DNA of 64,000 bases from Cyanoderma ruficeps (GCA_008694505.1 VZDJ01000063.1:6012324-6076323), one strand, 5' to 3'; positions 23,893-36,358 are shown, counted from the stretch's first letter. The notes: generated from the letters alone by a model not told the origin. A program made the numbers and translations.

Positions 23893-24032
23893 AGAGAACA
23901 ACAAAACCGCTGGAAGGGCAGCGAGAAGAGCGAAAAGAGAGAGAAGGATAAAAAACTTCAGGAGGCGTCAGTCGCAGGCTAAACCGGGTCAATGTGTGGA
24001 ATATTGCTGGTCCCGGCTGGAAGTTATTCCCG
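23893..24032 (+). other. FLI1: FLI1 5' untranslated region (exon 1, 5' end uncertain)
   Basis: The stretch ending at the start codon resembles the known FLI1 leader, notably 'cttcaggaggcgtcagt' at 23956 and 'gtcaatgtgtggaatattg' at about 23989. There is an in-frame stop at 23949-23951 and no in-frame ATG between it and 24033, so translation of FLI1 cannot start further upstream with AUG. The 5' boundary is arbitrary: the leader probably extends into the purine tract. Confidence 0.65.
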
Positions 24033-24049
24033 ATGGACGGCACTATTAA
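23996..24049 (+). promoter_or_regulatory. FLI1: Upstream ORF 2 of FLI1 (GUG -37 to UAA +15)
   Basis: A GTG at 23996 opens a 17-codon frame ending at TAA 24047-24049, which is +15 relative to the FLI1 start. It overlaps uORF 1 and the first codons of FLI1. Position and stop match the second overlapping uORF described for Fli-1 mRNA, initiated at GUG -37. A non-AUG start would not be called from sequence alone; the call relies on this positional identity. Confidence 0.75.
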
Positions 24050-24050
24050 G
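24033..24050 (+). CDS. FLI1: FLI1 coding exon 1 (MDGTIK)
   Basis: FLI1 (Friend leukaemia integration 1) is a nuclear ETS-family transcription factor of blood, endothelial and neural-crest lineages. This exon supplies the first six residues, MDGTIK, identical to the N-terminus of the long (51-kDa) form of human FLI1. It ends in AAG followed by donor gtaagg, a near-perfect U1 match, in phase 0, and joins exon 2 at 57652 to read [16 protein letters not shown]. The start has C at -3 and G at +4, only a moderate context, and two uORFs overlap it. An in-frame stop lies at 23949. The gene runs beyond the window: the pointed and ETS DNA-binding domains are encoded by later exons not present here. Confidence 0.97.
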
Positions 24051-24138
24051 GTAAGGGCGCAGGAGGGGCTGGGGGTCCCCTCTGGCTGGGGGGGCTCTGG
24101 GAAGGGGCGCGGGGCTGGGGGCCGGCTCCGGCCGGGCT

Positions 24139-24189
24139 CTCTCCTCCTCCTCCTCCTTCTCCTCCTCCTCCTCTTTCGCCGCCGCCGCG
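24139..24189. repeat. (TCC)n/(GCC)n triplet tract
   Basis: Pyrimidine triplets change into gccgccgcc just downstream of the exon 1 splice donor. It accounts for runs of Leu/Arg or Glu/Lys in open frames on both strands, including a 286-codon minus-strand frame at 23828-24688. Confidence 0.9.
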
Positions 24190-24892
24190 TCTCGGGGCTG
24201 TCCCGTCGCCTCCCCGGTGCTCGGGGCTTGGCGGGCGGCTCGTAGCCCTGGGCCGGGGGCCGAGGGGGGCCCGGGGCCGTGCCCCGCTCCGGGGGCAGTG
24301 GCGGTGCCGGCTCCTGTCCCCGGCGTGGCTCGGAGCTGCCCCGGCCGTGCGTGTGCCCCTGGCCCCGGTGCCTCGCCCGGCCCTGGCCGACAGGAGCTCG
24401 GGCTCTGGTGGTCGCCCGTGCGTTTCCTCCCGCAGCTTTTTTGGGTTTTTTTGGCGGGGAAAAAGCCCCGGGCTGGAGGAGAAACATCCCCCTGGCTTGG
24501 GGGAAAGGGAAGCCGAGTGTGGCAAATAAACCACCAACATAACCAACCTCTGGTGGCCTTGAGCAACCGGGGGCGATGCTGGGGCTGGGAGAGCAGTTCC
24601 CCCTCCCGCCCTCCGGCCAACCGGCCGCTCCTTCAGTCCCTGGAAAGACAAACCGAGCCCTTCCAAGCTCCTTGAGGTGCTTCTCCAAGCCCAGGCAGCC
24701 CGGGGCGAGCTTTGGGGGACCCTCGTGTGATTCTGGCGGGCTCTCCTTGGGGGAGCGCTGCAGAACAGAAGCAGCTCCAACAGAGGAGCCTTGAAGCGAG
24801 AGACGCTGTGGGTGTGTTTGGGCTGGAGGATTTCGAAAGATGCCTATCGCCTGCCTGGGTGGGGTGTCGTCTTAAAAGTGCTCTCTTTTTTT

Positions 24893-24922
24893 TGGCTTTT
24901 TTTTTNTTTTTTTTTTTTTTTA
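24893..24922. repeat. Poly(T) tract with ambiguous base
   Basis: T run interrupted by N at 24906; likely length-uncertain in the assembly. Confidence 0.95.
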
Positions 24923-25015
24923 AATTTTGCTGACCTGGGTAGAAGGAAGCTGCGAATGGGCAGGAACTGAAACTGTCTCCCTTAGATTGCAGCTTGTGAC
25001 AAGTGCATGGTTTGG

Positions 25016-25122
25016 AAGGGTCTTAAGGGGAAGGGAAGGAGATGGGAAGGAAGAGAAAATGGAAAGAGGAAAGAAAGAGGGAATGAAAGGGTGAATGGCA
25101 GACAGGAAGGGAGAAAGCAGGA
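25016..25122. repeat. Polypurine tract rich in GGAA
   Basis: About 100 bp of almost uninterrupted purine containing eight GGAA cores, at about 25029, 25034, 25045, 25049, 25061, 25068, 25080 and 25105. GGAA is the ETS core; FLI1 and its fusion proteins bind clustered GGAA. It lies 1 kb inside intron 1. Confidence 0.85.
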
Positions 25123-27219
25123 GTGTTGAAAGCACAATATTTGGGAGGTATGGCTGGAATAAGACAGGTTTTCCCATCCACCTCCTCAGATCTGCAGCCG
25201 AAGTAACCTGGGCCTCATTCAGGATATATTTAATGCACCACAACTTTCTTTGATTTGTGGAGCCCTAAATATTGTGCGGTGAAAGTGCAGAAATTCCCCA
25301 TCTGTGCCTCGCTGCGGGGCACACACGGACCAGGAGCCCCTGCCCCGTGCATGCCCTGAGCAGAGCTGGGCCATTCCCCTCTCCCTGTGACTCCTGGAGC
25401 CCCGGGAGCTGCTCCTCTCCCCCGCTGCACTGAGCTGCTCCCCCCAGGCTGCGGTTTGGGGATGAGGAACTGCGACAGCCCGAGCCCGGCTCAGTCACGT
25501 TGGAGGCTGCGGCCAAAGGAGGAACTCGGCCACATCCCGGGTCACTGCCCCAGCCCGGCCTGCCCTGGGGCTGCTCTGCAGCAGCTCCGCCACTGCCCTG
25601 CTGCCCTGCCACTGCGGGAATCCTGAGACTGGGTTGGGACTGGGGCTGGGAGAAACAGGATCCAGAGACAGGATCTCCTCCTGGGCTCCTCCACTGAGCC
25701 ATTCCAGGATCAGCAGCACTTTGCAGGTCCCTGTGTCCTGTTTGTCCCCCCTCTTTGTGTGCCCTGCACCCAGCTCAGTGCCCCTGTCCTGCCCAAAGGA
25801 TTAGCTGAGACTTCTCGTAAATTTTCATGCTGGGCAGAAAACGTGGGTGCCAGGGAGTGCCAGCCCCACAGGGAGATTTGCTGCAGGGAAGGGTGAGACC
25901 GCCGTGCCTGGCTTCCCACAGGTGAAGGGCAGTGAGAGGATGTGGCTTGAGATGCTGCATTGCTCTTGGCCTGCTGAGTGAGCTCTGTGTTGAACCTGTG
26001 CTGCAGGGTGGGTGTGACTCTGAGGGCGCAGCAAAGCAAACCTGGGCACATCCACAGCAAAGCAATTTAACAGCGACCGTGCCCTTAGCTCTGCTCTGCC
26101 ATGTGGGCATTGGTTTGTCCCAGAGCTCTGCATTTGTGCCGGGAAAAATAGGGCAGAAAGATGCACACCAGTGACTGGAGAGCAAGAAAAACACAGAGAA
26201 AGGTTCTTTCATCATCTACAGCAAGAACACAGGGCGGGCCCAGATGAAATCTGAGTTCCGGCATGGGGAAAGGCGCTTCCCACCCCAAAGTCAGAAATAT
26301 TCCTGTCCTTGGAGAGGACAAGTGCTAGATTCGGGACAAGTGCTAGATCTGTGCCCTCCAGATGATTTTCTTCTTGAGCATTTTAAATTTGACAAGTGAC
26401 TTTTTTAAGCCTGTGCAATGCTATTCCACAGACTAATTGTTTTGATTGTTTTAATTGAGCTGAAGCCTTAAGTTGCAGACTGGCAGATGCAGGGGTTTGG
26501 CTCCAGCCTAGTTTGCAAACCTCCCTCTTTGCCTGCAATCTCCAGGATTTGGCTTGTACTTTCCTCTTCATGTTTTCATCAGAAGGAGTCTTGGTGACCC
26601 TCTGACTGCCAGTTTTACCTCCCTGGAGCAATTTAACTGCACACCTGCCCAGCTGAGGTGAAGGGATAAACCCCCTGGAGCCCTGAGCTGTCCCAAGGGC
26701 TCAGAGCCACCTGGGGAAACAGGGCATGGCCAGAGGATAAATGTGCTTGGGGTGATCCTTGTGGACATGGATCCCTTGTGGACATTGTGTGCAAGCCTGA
26801 ATTGAGTTCTCCTCGGGCTTTCAACCCAAGCAGGGAATTCCATGGATGTAAACATAAAACACAGGATCAGCTCAGGATTTTAAGTCTTCACTCCCCACCA
26901 TGAACTGACTGACATCACATGTGACGGTGCTGAGCCAACACACCATAAAAATGAACACATTTCTATCTATTCACAAAGGATTATTTATCTTGAAGAGAAT
27001 CAGATCACCTGCTGAGGGGGTTGGTGGCGAGTTTTGCTGTATTCTCTACATAATCCATGTAATACCTGCCAGGAGTGGAACTGGCTGTTTGGGAAGTGCC
27101 CCCTGGAGCAATGCTCCAAGAGCTCAGTGCAGGAAGAAGCGCAGGAAATTGGAATTATTTCCACCTTCTGTTCATATTCTGTGAACAGCACTGGCAGATG
27201 ATGATGGGAGCCGGTGAAA

Positions 27220-27780
27220 CTCCTGACTCGTGTGTTTGCACTAATTTTAAATAGTCACCAACATTTTTATTGTGCCTCTGAACATGGAAATCCCATCTTC
27301 TCTGGGTTAACACCTCCCTTTGACTGACTTGCATTGTGTTTGGGGGACTCGGGTTTTATTGTCTCTCAATAAATCAGAAAAGAGCACATCTCATCAGCAG
27401 CAAGATGCTCACGCATGGCCTTCCTCACAATAACAAACGGTGTGGTTTCTAACTGGTTTAATTGTTTCAGTTCCACTTTATGTGTGGAGAGTAACTAAAG
27501 CAAATACACTCGCCAGAGCTTGCCTGTTCATGAAAAAGCAGATTTTGTGTGGCTGTTGCCTTCATTCCGTGAAAACAAATTTATCCTGATGTTGTGGCCA
27601 TCAGAGAGCGGCTCTGAGGGACGTTCAGTGAGGACTTTGCATTATTCAAGTGGAGGACAACCGTGGCCTTGAATGGAGGAGTCGTGTGTTGGTGTTGCCA
27701 TAGCGAAGGGTGGGGCTGGGTTTGGAGCAATCACTGTCGTTTGTGAGCTGGAGGCGTTTGCTCTCTCTCTCAAACTTGGC
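27220..27780. other. Repeat-free conserved-element-like block in intron 1 (+3.5 kb)
   Basis: AT-core-rich unique sequence, including a RUNX-type TGTGGTTT in 'aaacggtgtggtttctaact' near 27435 and 'gggttttattgtctctcaat' near 27350. RUNX1 is a known partner of FLI1/GATA/TAL1 in blood enhancers. There is no coding frame. The enhancer role is inference from motif and texture. Confidence 0.3.
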
Positions 27781-30700
27781 CATCGGGTTCTCAGACTAAG
27801 AAAATGTTTCCTTTTTGAGCAATTTTAATGTCTGTTTGGCTCTTTTTAATCCCCCCGGCTTTGGCCCCGAGGGATGGCCTTTCCTGGCTAAAGGATGTTG
27901 ACTCCTGGGGCAAGGCTCCTAATCTCCACGCTGGAAAAATAATAAATATATCACAAAGATTTGAGGGACAACAACTTTCCACGTTGCTGTCCCTCAAAAG
28001 CAATTTGGAACAAAACCATCTGGAATTTCCAGGGCACGAACAACAATATTCCCTCCTACCCTGATCCCTGTTCAAAGATATTTATATTGCATAATAACTT
28101 TCTAACAGCAACAACTACTTCAAAAGGTTTTATGAGGGGGATATTTTGATGCTGCTGATTCATTTTCCCTTCGAGATCTGTGTGCAAAGGGACATCTCCT
28201 GCCTTAGCCTGAACTTCCAGCCCTCGGTGTCCTGCTGGGTGCTGCCAGCTCAGTGTTCAGCGCTGACTCCCACTTGCCAGCAAACCTGGAAAAGCCTTTT
28301 CCGAGCCCATAGTGTATTTTTTTCTGCTCAAAAAAATGATGATTGCTCTGAAAAAAACCTTTACCCAACAAAACAATGCAACTGCTTGGATTTGAAGCCC
28401 TTGGGGTTTCGCTGCGAGGCTCTGGGGAGGTGCTGAGAGCCTGGTGTAATTCTCTTCATCTCGGCAGGATGTGGTCACTCGAAGGAGTAGCAATGCGTGT
28501 CTTGAGGATTTCACGCTTTTATTTTAGTTATTGATTTTAATTCCGGGCTATTCCTTCTGTGAGATGGGGGAAGGAGCAGCTTCTGTCCCTGCTCACAGCA
28601 TTTCTTCTCCTGGGAGTCCTGTGGGGTGCAGGATGTGGTTCTTGCAGTGGCACCGCCAGGAGCAGCACGGGGGGGCTGCAGGGGAGGGAGCCTTAGATGA
28701 CACCCTGAGGTGACAAGTGCTGGGGGAAGGGCACTGTGAGCGAGGTTTGCAGGAAGCAGAGTTTACTTCCTTCAGGTCTCCCCTTCCGGGACTTACAGGA
28801 GCTTTTTCCTCTGGAGTTCAGCTCCCATCTGCTCCGAAGGGTCAGGTGTAGAGCACATGGATGTGCAGCCTCAGCACAGAGCATCTCCCAGTCTTTTTTT
28901 CCCCCCACAACCCATCAGTGTTTGAGGTTCCTTTACAGCCCCTCATCAGATGCCCTTGAAAAACAAAAGTCTCTCCTCATGCCTGAGTTCAGCTGAGCAC
29001 TTACAGAGGCCCTGTGTCCCACCTCGGTGCAAACATGCACCAGCAGGAGAATTAAAGGAGCCGAGGGAACCTTCAGGGTTTCGGGTATTTGTGGTTTGCT
29101 GAACCCCTAAAGCTGCAGAAGCCTGGTGTGACTGGATGTGCCCCCAGAAAAAGCAGGTCTAACACATCGAGTTCAGTTCTACCATTTCCTTTGAAGCCAA
29201 TTTGCACCAGAAATGTGAAATTCTCTTCAGATCTCTCGCCTGAATTGGACAGCAGGTCTGTTTCCTTGCCTCTCCTGTGCTCTGGTGCACACCTGAACAC
29301 AGGTGCCCCCTGGGACCTAAAAGGAGCTTCCTGAGGGCACCTCAGTGACACAGGGCCTGTCCCACAGCCCTAGGTGAGGGTCAAGGACAATTTCTGAGCC
29401 AACAAATCTTTCCAGACAAGACTGTGGCTGCACATTTATAGCTGGGCTTGAAATACAGACTAAAATATCCGCCCCAAATGTGAGTTTCTGCCTCCTTTGG
29501 GAATCATCTGTCTGAGGTGGAGCCGGGCGGGGGGTGCCGTGTCACCTCAGACACCCGGGCAGTCAGGGTGCCTTTATCCCCCTCAAAGCTGTGTGAACAG
29601 CGACCTGTGTGACAGGACAGCGCCCGCCCTGCCCTGCTGAGTTCCAGGTATCAAAGCCTTCAAGATGTTGATGCGTTTTCTGCTTGTTTTCTTCCTTCCT
29701 CTCATTACCAGGCCACATAATTACTGATGTGTATCTCCCCTGCCAGTAACACCCACCTGGAAACCTGTCTCTGGTGCCGAGGTTACCACAAACGGTGCCT
29801 CCCTCCTGCCCCTCCTCCCCCAAGAGAAGCTTTTCCTTCAGCCCGAGGCAGAGCCCCAAAACAAAGGGATGTGCAGCAGTGGGTGCAGGAGGTTCGGGCT
29901 CTCCTGAGAAACCTCTTGCTTCTCCAAACAGCACCAAAGGCAGAATTTGGGAATAACACCCTGACAAGGACCAGGGGAAACAGAGGAAGAAGGTTCAGTC
30001 ACACAAGGGTTGTGCAAAATCCCAGACTTTGCTTCTCTTCAGGGTGCTGTACAGAAAATAACCCTTCACGTGTGTCCAGTATTCCTTCTTTTCCTGATTT
30101 TTCACTAAAATCCAGTAAGAAACACAGCTCAGGAGAGGAAGTGTCATTGACAAACTTGCTGCTTTATTTGCATTCATCTCCTCTTTCTCCCAGCATAGAC
30201 CAATCCAGGACTCCACCAGGGCTGTGAAGGAGTCAGAAAAAAATTAAAATAAATTAGAAAGCCTTAAACCCAGCCTGCCAAAGCTGCACACTCAGGAACT
30301 GAACGTTGCCATCCTTGTCAGGCATCCAGAGGCTGTGAAAAATAACCCAGCAGGCAGCAGGGCCTCTCATTGCTCATCTGCTGATTCCTCATTCAGCAAA
30401 AAAAACCCTGCCCTTCTTAACACTGCTGGTTTTGATCTGAAGGGAAGAGATAAATCAGCAAGAATACAGTTTTTTAAGTTGGTTGATGAGTGAAAGAAAG
30501 AAACTGGAGTAAGGTATGGTGGGGTCAGGGGAAGGTGTGGTGAGTTCAGGAAACTGACTTCTGTATGATGTGAAAATACTTATTTGAATGGCTTTTAATA
30601 GCAGCTTTTCTTAAAAGAAAAAAAGAAGATAAGGAAAAGATTAGGAGAGGTTAAAATACTCTTCTTGCAGCTAAATGCAGAATTTGGCTATCTGGCTTCT

Positions 30701-33700
30701 TCTGAATATCTCTTCTTGTTGTTCCAAGCTTGATTGACTTATAACTGCATCTGAACCAACCTCACATCAGTTCCTTTTTATCAGCCAGAGTGAGACTTCC
30801 TGTGCTCCACAGTCTGGTTTCCTGATGTGTTTCCTTTTCCCTTTTAACAGAACAAAGGAAACTGTAACTCCTTGGCTGCTCCTGTTCCCAATCTCCTTGG
30901 GACTCCGCACGCTCTCACCATCCAACCTTTGCCGTGCATTTCCTCTGCCTGGAGTTCCAGTGCCCTCTTCATCTCTGCCAGCTGCAGAGGGGCAACAGCC
31001 CAGTGCCATTGGAGGGAAACCACTGCCAGGGCCGTCACCACTGGCAGCTTTTAGTGGGTAAAATGTAGTAAAGCAGAAAGGGAAACTCTTCACCCGCAGG
31101 CTCGGTGTGTCACTGGAGATACGGGATTTTTAATGTCCTGCTGATGCGAACAGCAGGTGCTGAGGTCTCAGTGATTTGCTCAGGCTGATGTTGTGAACTT
31201 CGATATTTGAACCTGGGAATTTGTGTCCTGAAATGTGTGGGCCACTGGGGGAAATGTTCCCCAAAAGGTCACACAGGCACAGTCTCTGCCCGGGCACACG
31301 CTGGAACTGGCAGCCCTGTGTATTATATTTTAATTTGGGTTGTTTTCAAACCACCACACTGAAGGGCAACTACCCTCCTCTTGCACTGGCTGTGAGGGGC
31401 TGCAGCTCTCCTCGAGTCCTGCCATTCACACAGGGAACAGCCTGTGGCTGCAAAACCCAAATTCTGCCCTGCAGTGAGCATCCTTTCCCTTGTGAAAGTC
31501 CTTTTCCCAGCTCTTCTGCTGAGAGGCTCCATCCCTTTATAACCCCCTATCTCAGAGCTGAGGCTTTTTCTCCAGAAAAATCCCAAGTTTTTGTTCACTT
31601 GACTGACAAGAATCCCTTGTTTTCCTGTTCAGACAGAGGAACATGAGCTCAGAGCAGGACTGAGTAGATGACTATAAAAATCCCTCAAACACAACCAGAA
31701 CCCACTGGAAAAGTGTGGGGTTGATGTTAGTGCAGAGTTCAGAGCGAAGCCGGGCCTGATTCCAAGGAATAGACATGGGATAGCTGCAAATTCCCACTGA
31801 AATCATGGAAAGAGCTCCTGCTAAGATTTTATCCATTTATCCAAACCTGAGAGCTTGGGCAGGATCAGAAAGGAGGAGGGAAATTGGGCTGTGCAGCCCC
31901 TTGGCCACCCGGGCGTGGAGGCAAAGGGAATTTGCCAACTCAGCCTGCCCAGAGCAGGCAGCTGAAAACCAAGGCTCATTTATTCAAACCATCAGCACTC
32001 AGGAATGGCAGAATGTGGAATAGGATGGGAGATTCTGGGCTTGGCTGGCTCCTGAATGTGCCTGGACGTGTGTCTGTGGTGTGCAAGGGTGGCCAGAGCA
32101 AGGCACCGCTTACACCAGGCTGAGGCAGCAGAGGATTCCTGCGCTGCATCCGGGGGCAGGCAGGCAGGGTTTCCAGGGAATCCTGCTCACCCAAGACTGA
32201 GGAAGCAGCAGGAGCTGCATTGCTTTAATCCAGGAAAAGAGGTGACATCATTGCCTCCCTACAGAACTGCCTTTCTGCAGGTTCCTGTGCGCTGCTTTGA
32301 GGTGTTCTCACACACCTTTACCGTCCAAAATGTCATTTTTAATCAAGTCGCTTTGGAATGCCCAGCAAAAGGCATCAGAAAATTATATCCCTACTGTAAA
32401 ACCCTGGTGAAAATCAAGGAAGTTTTGCCTTTTCTGCTGTGTTCTGTTTATGGAACAATTTCTATGCAGTATAATTCAATTTCTATAAAAACTCCATTGA
32501 TTTAATCCCTATTAAATTCTGAGGATTTGTCCGTGAGGGTTGTGCTGCAGCTCAGCCTTTAGGACTGACTCCTGATTAGAACCAGAAGTCGTGGCTCCTG
32601 GATTAATTCCTTGTATTATGGGAGTTGTCCCCAGAGGCTCCCATCAAGGAGAACCCTGGCATGTGGATGGAATAAGAGCCCCAAATCCAAGCAGACAGAG
32701 GGAAAAGGGAAAAACAACCAGGAGATGAAATGCAGGAAGCATCTGGTCACTCAGCAAGGCACCAGCAGAGATGCAAAGATTCTGTTCACAAGTTCCTGGT
32801 GTCAGAATTGCCCAGGGACTGGTGGGTTTTAAACACTTTCCATGGTTTTACCACTGAAAAATCAGCAGAGGCAGCAATGATTTACATAGCACAAGCCGAA
32901 AAGGGCACAGATCCCTTCACCCAAAAGCCTTGGAGCTGTTTTGAGCAGCTGCTGTGGGTGTCTCCAAGGCCACTGAGGATCCACACCAGTCTGGGCAGCC
33001 AGAGGTCCCTCAGGGCCACTGTGCTGCAGCAGGGACAATTCTTCTGCCAGTGACACTCCCAACCCAAAGCAGAATTCACATGACACGACTCGTAATAGCC
33101 TTCCTTAATTAGATCTAATATGCCTATGTATATCTTTCCACAGCACAAATATTTATATTTTGCTGATATTTCTAAACTCATACATCTGACTTTGTTAGAA
33201 CCAAGCAGGCTCTAAAATAAGCACTCGATGGAGTGATTTGTTAGGCCAGAACTCTCAGCATCATCCTGCAAATATTACCAAAATTGTCTTTGACAGCTCC
33301 AGTGACAGGAGAGGGAATGAGTCTAGGTGAGGGGCAAAGCAGTGTCTGATCAGGGGCTGTGCTGCTTTGAACTGCACACATTTCTCCTGAATCCATTTTT
33401 CTGCCAGAAAAGTCTGCGTGCAAGTTTTCTGTGTGTCACATTTTACCCCAGAGATGGTGAATTCCCCCAGGACACTTGGACTGTGCTGGAGATCCGAGGT
33501 GTCTCCAGAGGGTGAAGGGAGAAATGCAATGGCCTGGGTCCAGCTCCAGCCCCTGCCCACCCTCATCCTCTGGGCACAACCTCCCAGGACACGGTTTGGG
33601 CTGCAGAAAGGGGAGCAGGAGCGTGGGCAGCTCCAGGGTGAAAAGGGTTCCTACCCACACAGGAGCTGGACAGAGAAGGTGCAGGACAAGACTTTGCCAC

Positions 33701-36358
33701 GGCAGCTCTTGGGCCTTTCCTCTGTGCTGCCCTTGGCAATGAGACTGGATCCTCTGGAGTGTGAGCAGAGTGTGCAAGGCTGTGAAAAACCTCATTGGAT
33801 ATGCAGCCCCAAATGATCCTTTTTGTGTCAGGAAAAGTGTGAATCCAATTTGAAGTCCAAACCCAAACTCTTTCCTGCCAGGGACAACATTTTCTGTCTG
33901 TCGGTGTTGAAGCTGCATCCCTCCCCTTTGCTGGTTCCCACAGGGCATCCCAAAGCCAGCCTCACAGCGACAGGAATGCTTTCCCTGCACAGTGCTGCCA
34001 GAGCAGCAGGCAAAGCCTTTAACACAGGGACAGAGTTCACCCCCTCCAGAAAGGCAAAGCAATGCCCTGGAGTTCAAGCTGGCTTGCAATAAACCCTCTG
34101 GATTTGCACCACGGCCCGAGAGCAGACGTGCTCTCATCCTCACAGGACACAGGCTGGTCAGTAATGGATGGAAGAAACTTGCAGTTTGCTCCCTGCTCCT
34201 CAGTTTTGGTATTCTCCTATGTCATCTCTGCTGCAGGAAGGATGTAATTATGGTTGGTCATTAGTGTGAGGAATTATTTGTGCTGTAGCAGAGCTTGGAG
34301 ACCAGTGTGGTCTCTGCTGTGTGTAACAGGAGAGTCTTCCTCAAAATTCCTGAACAGTGAAGAAAAGTTAAGGCACTTAATTTGAACTCCAGAGTGGGAG
34401 CAGTTCTAGGGCTCTGCTTTGCTGTCAGACAGAACCACGTGTTGCCATTCCTCTCCCAAAATCTCCAAGGTTTCTGTAAAGAATTTTCTTTCCACCCCCA
34501 CCGCTCCCCATTGAAAAGGATTTCTGTAACTTCTTCCTTCTGAGGTTTGGACACTTTCTTCTGACTAGGGGCTGGCTTTGCTCATGACTGATTCATGCCT
34601 TTCTCATGCCAGCACCACTGCAGCACTTTCCCTTCCCAGGACTTCTGTCCCCAGTGCATTTACAGACCACTGCTGGACCTCCCTCTTGCTTTTGCTGGGA
34701 CAAACAAAACCCTGATGATCCCTTCATACCTCCCTTCTCCTGGTTACTCCTTAGCCCTCAGCTGCACCTGATCCCATCTGAATTTGCCTTTTCTCAGCAT
34801 CGCTGGAGCGGCACAAGTTGTTCCCAGGGCTTGGCTGGAAGTGCCCTCCTGATGCAATCCTGGATTGGGATGCTTTGGCTTTTTAAAGCTCTGGTGAATC
34901 AGAAAAATCTGTGCTGGTAATTGACTCCAGTCTCTGTGTCAGCAGTGCCCAGCCTGGCTCAGTCAGTTTTTGTGTCACTGTGGGATCTCAGGCACTTCAC
35001 GTCTCTGTAGCTCAGCTCCTCATCCGTGGCACTCAGCAAATCCTCTCTTCCCTCCCTGCCTGCCCTGGTCCGGTTGCAGCAATGCTGTCCCGAGTGGGGA
35101 ATGGCTTTGGCTCTGTTCAGGAGCAGCAGGAATCTCAGTGCAGGCCTGTCCCGCAGTGCCATGACATGGACAGAGACATCAGTGGCTGTTCCCATCATTG
35201 TCCCTCATTAACACCCCACAACCCTCTGCCTGTCCTGAGGGATGGGCGTAGTTCCCTTTGGGGGGCTGCACATATTTACAACGTGGCTTTGGAGAATGGC
35301 AGGAACGTTTTCCCACAGACCAAAGGCCATTCCAGAGGAGGAGACAGGGTGAGAAGCCTTCAGGTTTTCCAGGGCCTTGCAGCAAGTGCCCTGGAGAAGG
35401 AGGAGGCAGCCGAGGCCACGTGTGTGCCTGTGGAGCTGCTCCATGGATCCACACACAGCACTGCCAGCGTTGCAGCAGGGCCCAAATACCAGATGGCCTC
35501 TTGCAGAAGCCAAACTTGATGTGTCTAAAACCCAGCAGCCAGCACAGGCTCAGGCCCCTGCTCTGATTCTCTCTTTCATCCATCCATTTCCTACCCTATT
35601 GCAGTGTGAGGTTCTGTCGTTTCAAAACTAACAGCTGCAGGCTTCCAAAAATAAAAAAAAAGAATTCATTAATTAACATAACCCTAAGCCACAGAAACTC
35701 TGCCTGGTGAGCAGCCCTTTGCTCACCACGTGCAGCTCTGTGCCAGGCTGGGGGAGTTCATGTGGCCAGGCAAACCCTTGGAAATGTGGGATGTGGAAGG
35801 TGTGTGCACTCCAGCAGAGAGGGGAAATGGGAACAAGGCAGGTGGGGGGAGCAGAGAGGGAACTGGCTGTGCAGAGAAATCCCTCCACGTCCTGACAGAT
35901 CACTCTCCCAAGTGCCACCAAGGTCTGTCCTTACCCAGGTCATGACCTCAGCTGTTTTCAGGTCCTGAGGGCTCCATTCTGGTCGAGCTGAGCCTCCACA
36001 AGGTGTCTGCTGCTTTCACAGCCTCTCCTACGGCTCACAAGATCCACTCTGTGGTCCCTTCATGTTCCCATCAGTGCCTCAAGTCCTCCCCAGGCTCCTC
36101 TCAGCCTGCCTGGGGGTTTGGGGTACCTGCAGAGGCAGCGGTGTCTGCTGCAGGTGGGCACAGGCAGGGTTTGTGCACACAGGGCTCCATGGACGGGCCG
36201 TGCCCTGGGTAAACAAAGGGCTGCTCTGGAGTGTCATCACTCAGGGGTTAAAGCAGGGTGGTGGTGCTCTCACCCTGTACAGACAGCAGGGTAAAGTGGT
36301 GGAGTTAAGCAAAGAGCTGTGACACGGCTCCGTCTCAGGCGATGATAATTTCATATAT

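Larger units (their letters stand above)
23992..24050 (+). promoter_or_regulatory. FLI1: Upstream ORF 1 of FLI1 (AUG -41), exon 1 part
   Basis: An ATG at 23992 lies exactly 41 bases before the FLI1 start and in another frame. It runs through the FLI1 start codon, crosses the splice junction and, in spliced mRNA, stops at TGA 57668-57670, which is +35. Its context is weak (T at -3, T at +4), so leaky scanning is expected. Published work on mammalian Fli-1 mRNA describes a repressive uORF with the same AUG -41 and UGA +35. Its stop exists only in spliced RNA. Confidence 0.85.
21400..24450 (+). promoter_or_regulatory. FLI1: CpG-rich FLI1 promoter region
   Basis: G+C- and CpG-dense DNA surrounds FLI1 exon 1 and continues a few hundred bases into intron 1. 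It contains G+C-rich unique sequence at 21400-23300, a (TCTG)n run at 23183-23204, the AT-richer core promoter at about 23600-23820, and (TCC)n/(GCC)n at 24139-24189. Boundaries are by eye. CpG-island promoters are usual for vertebrate developmental transcription factor genes. Confidence 0.6.

Noticed and set aside
19000..24032. Antisense lncRNA equivalent to human SENCR
   Set aside because: Known to overlap human FLI1 5' end, but no splice-site pair or recognisable exon could be supported here on the minus strand.
24051..24245. Read-through of exon 1 into intron 1 as a short protein
   Set aside because: The gtaagg donor is near-perfect and the exon 1-2 join reproduces FLI1 exactly; the intronic frame is G+C-rich noise.
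23828..24688. Minus-strand open frame of 286 codons antisense to FLI1 exon 1
   Set aside because: Driven by the GA tract and the (TCC)n/(GCC)n tract, giving runs of Arg, Glu and Pro; no recognisable domain.
27000..36350. Additional FLI1 exons or alternative first exon in intron 1
   Set aside because: No frame with ETS-family similarity or convincing start/donor combination was seen; RNA evidence would be needed.
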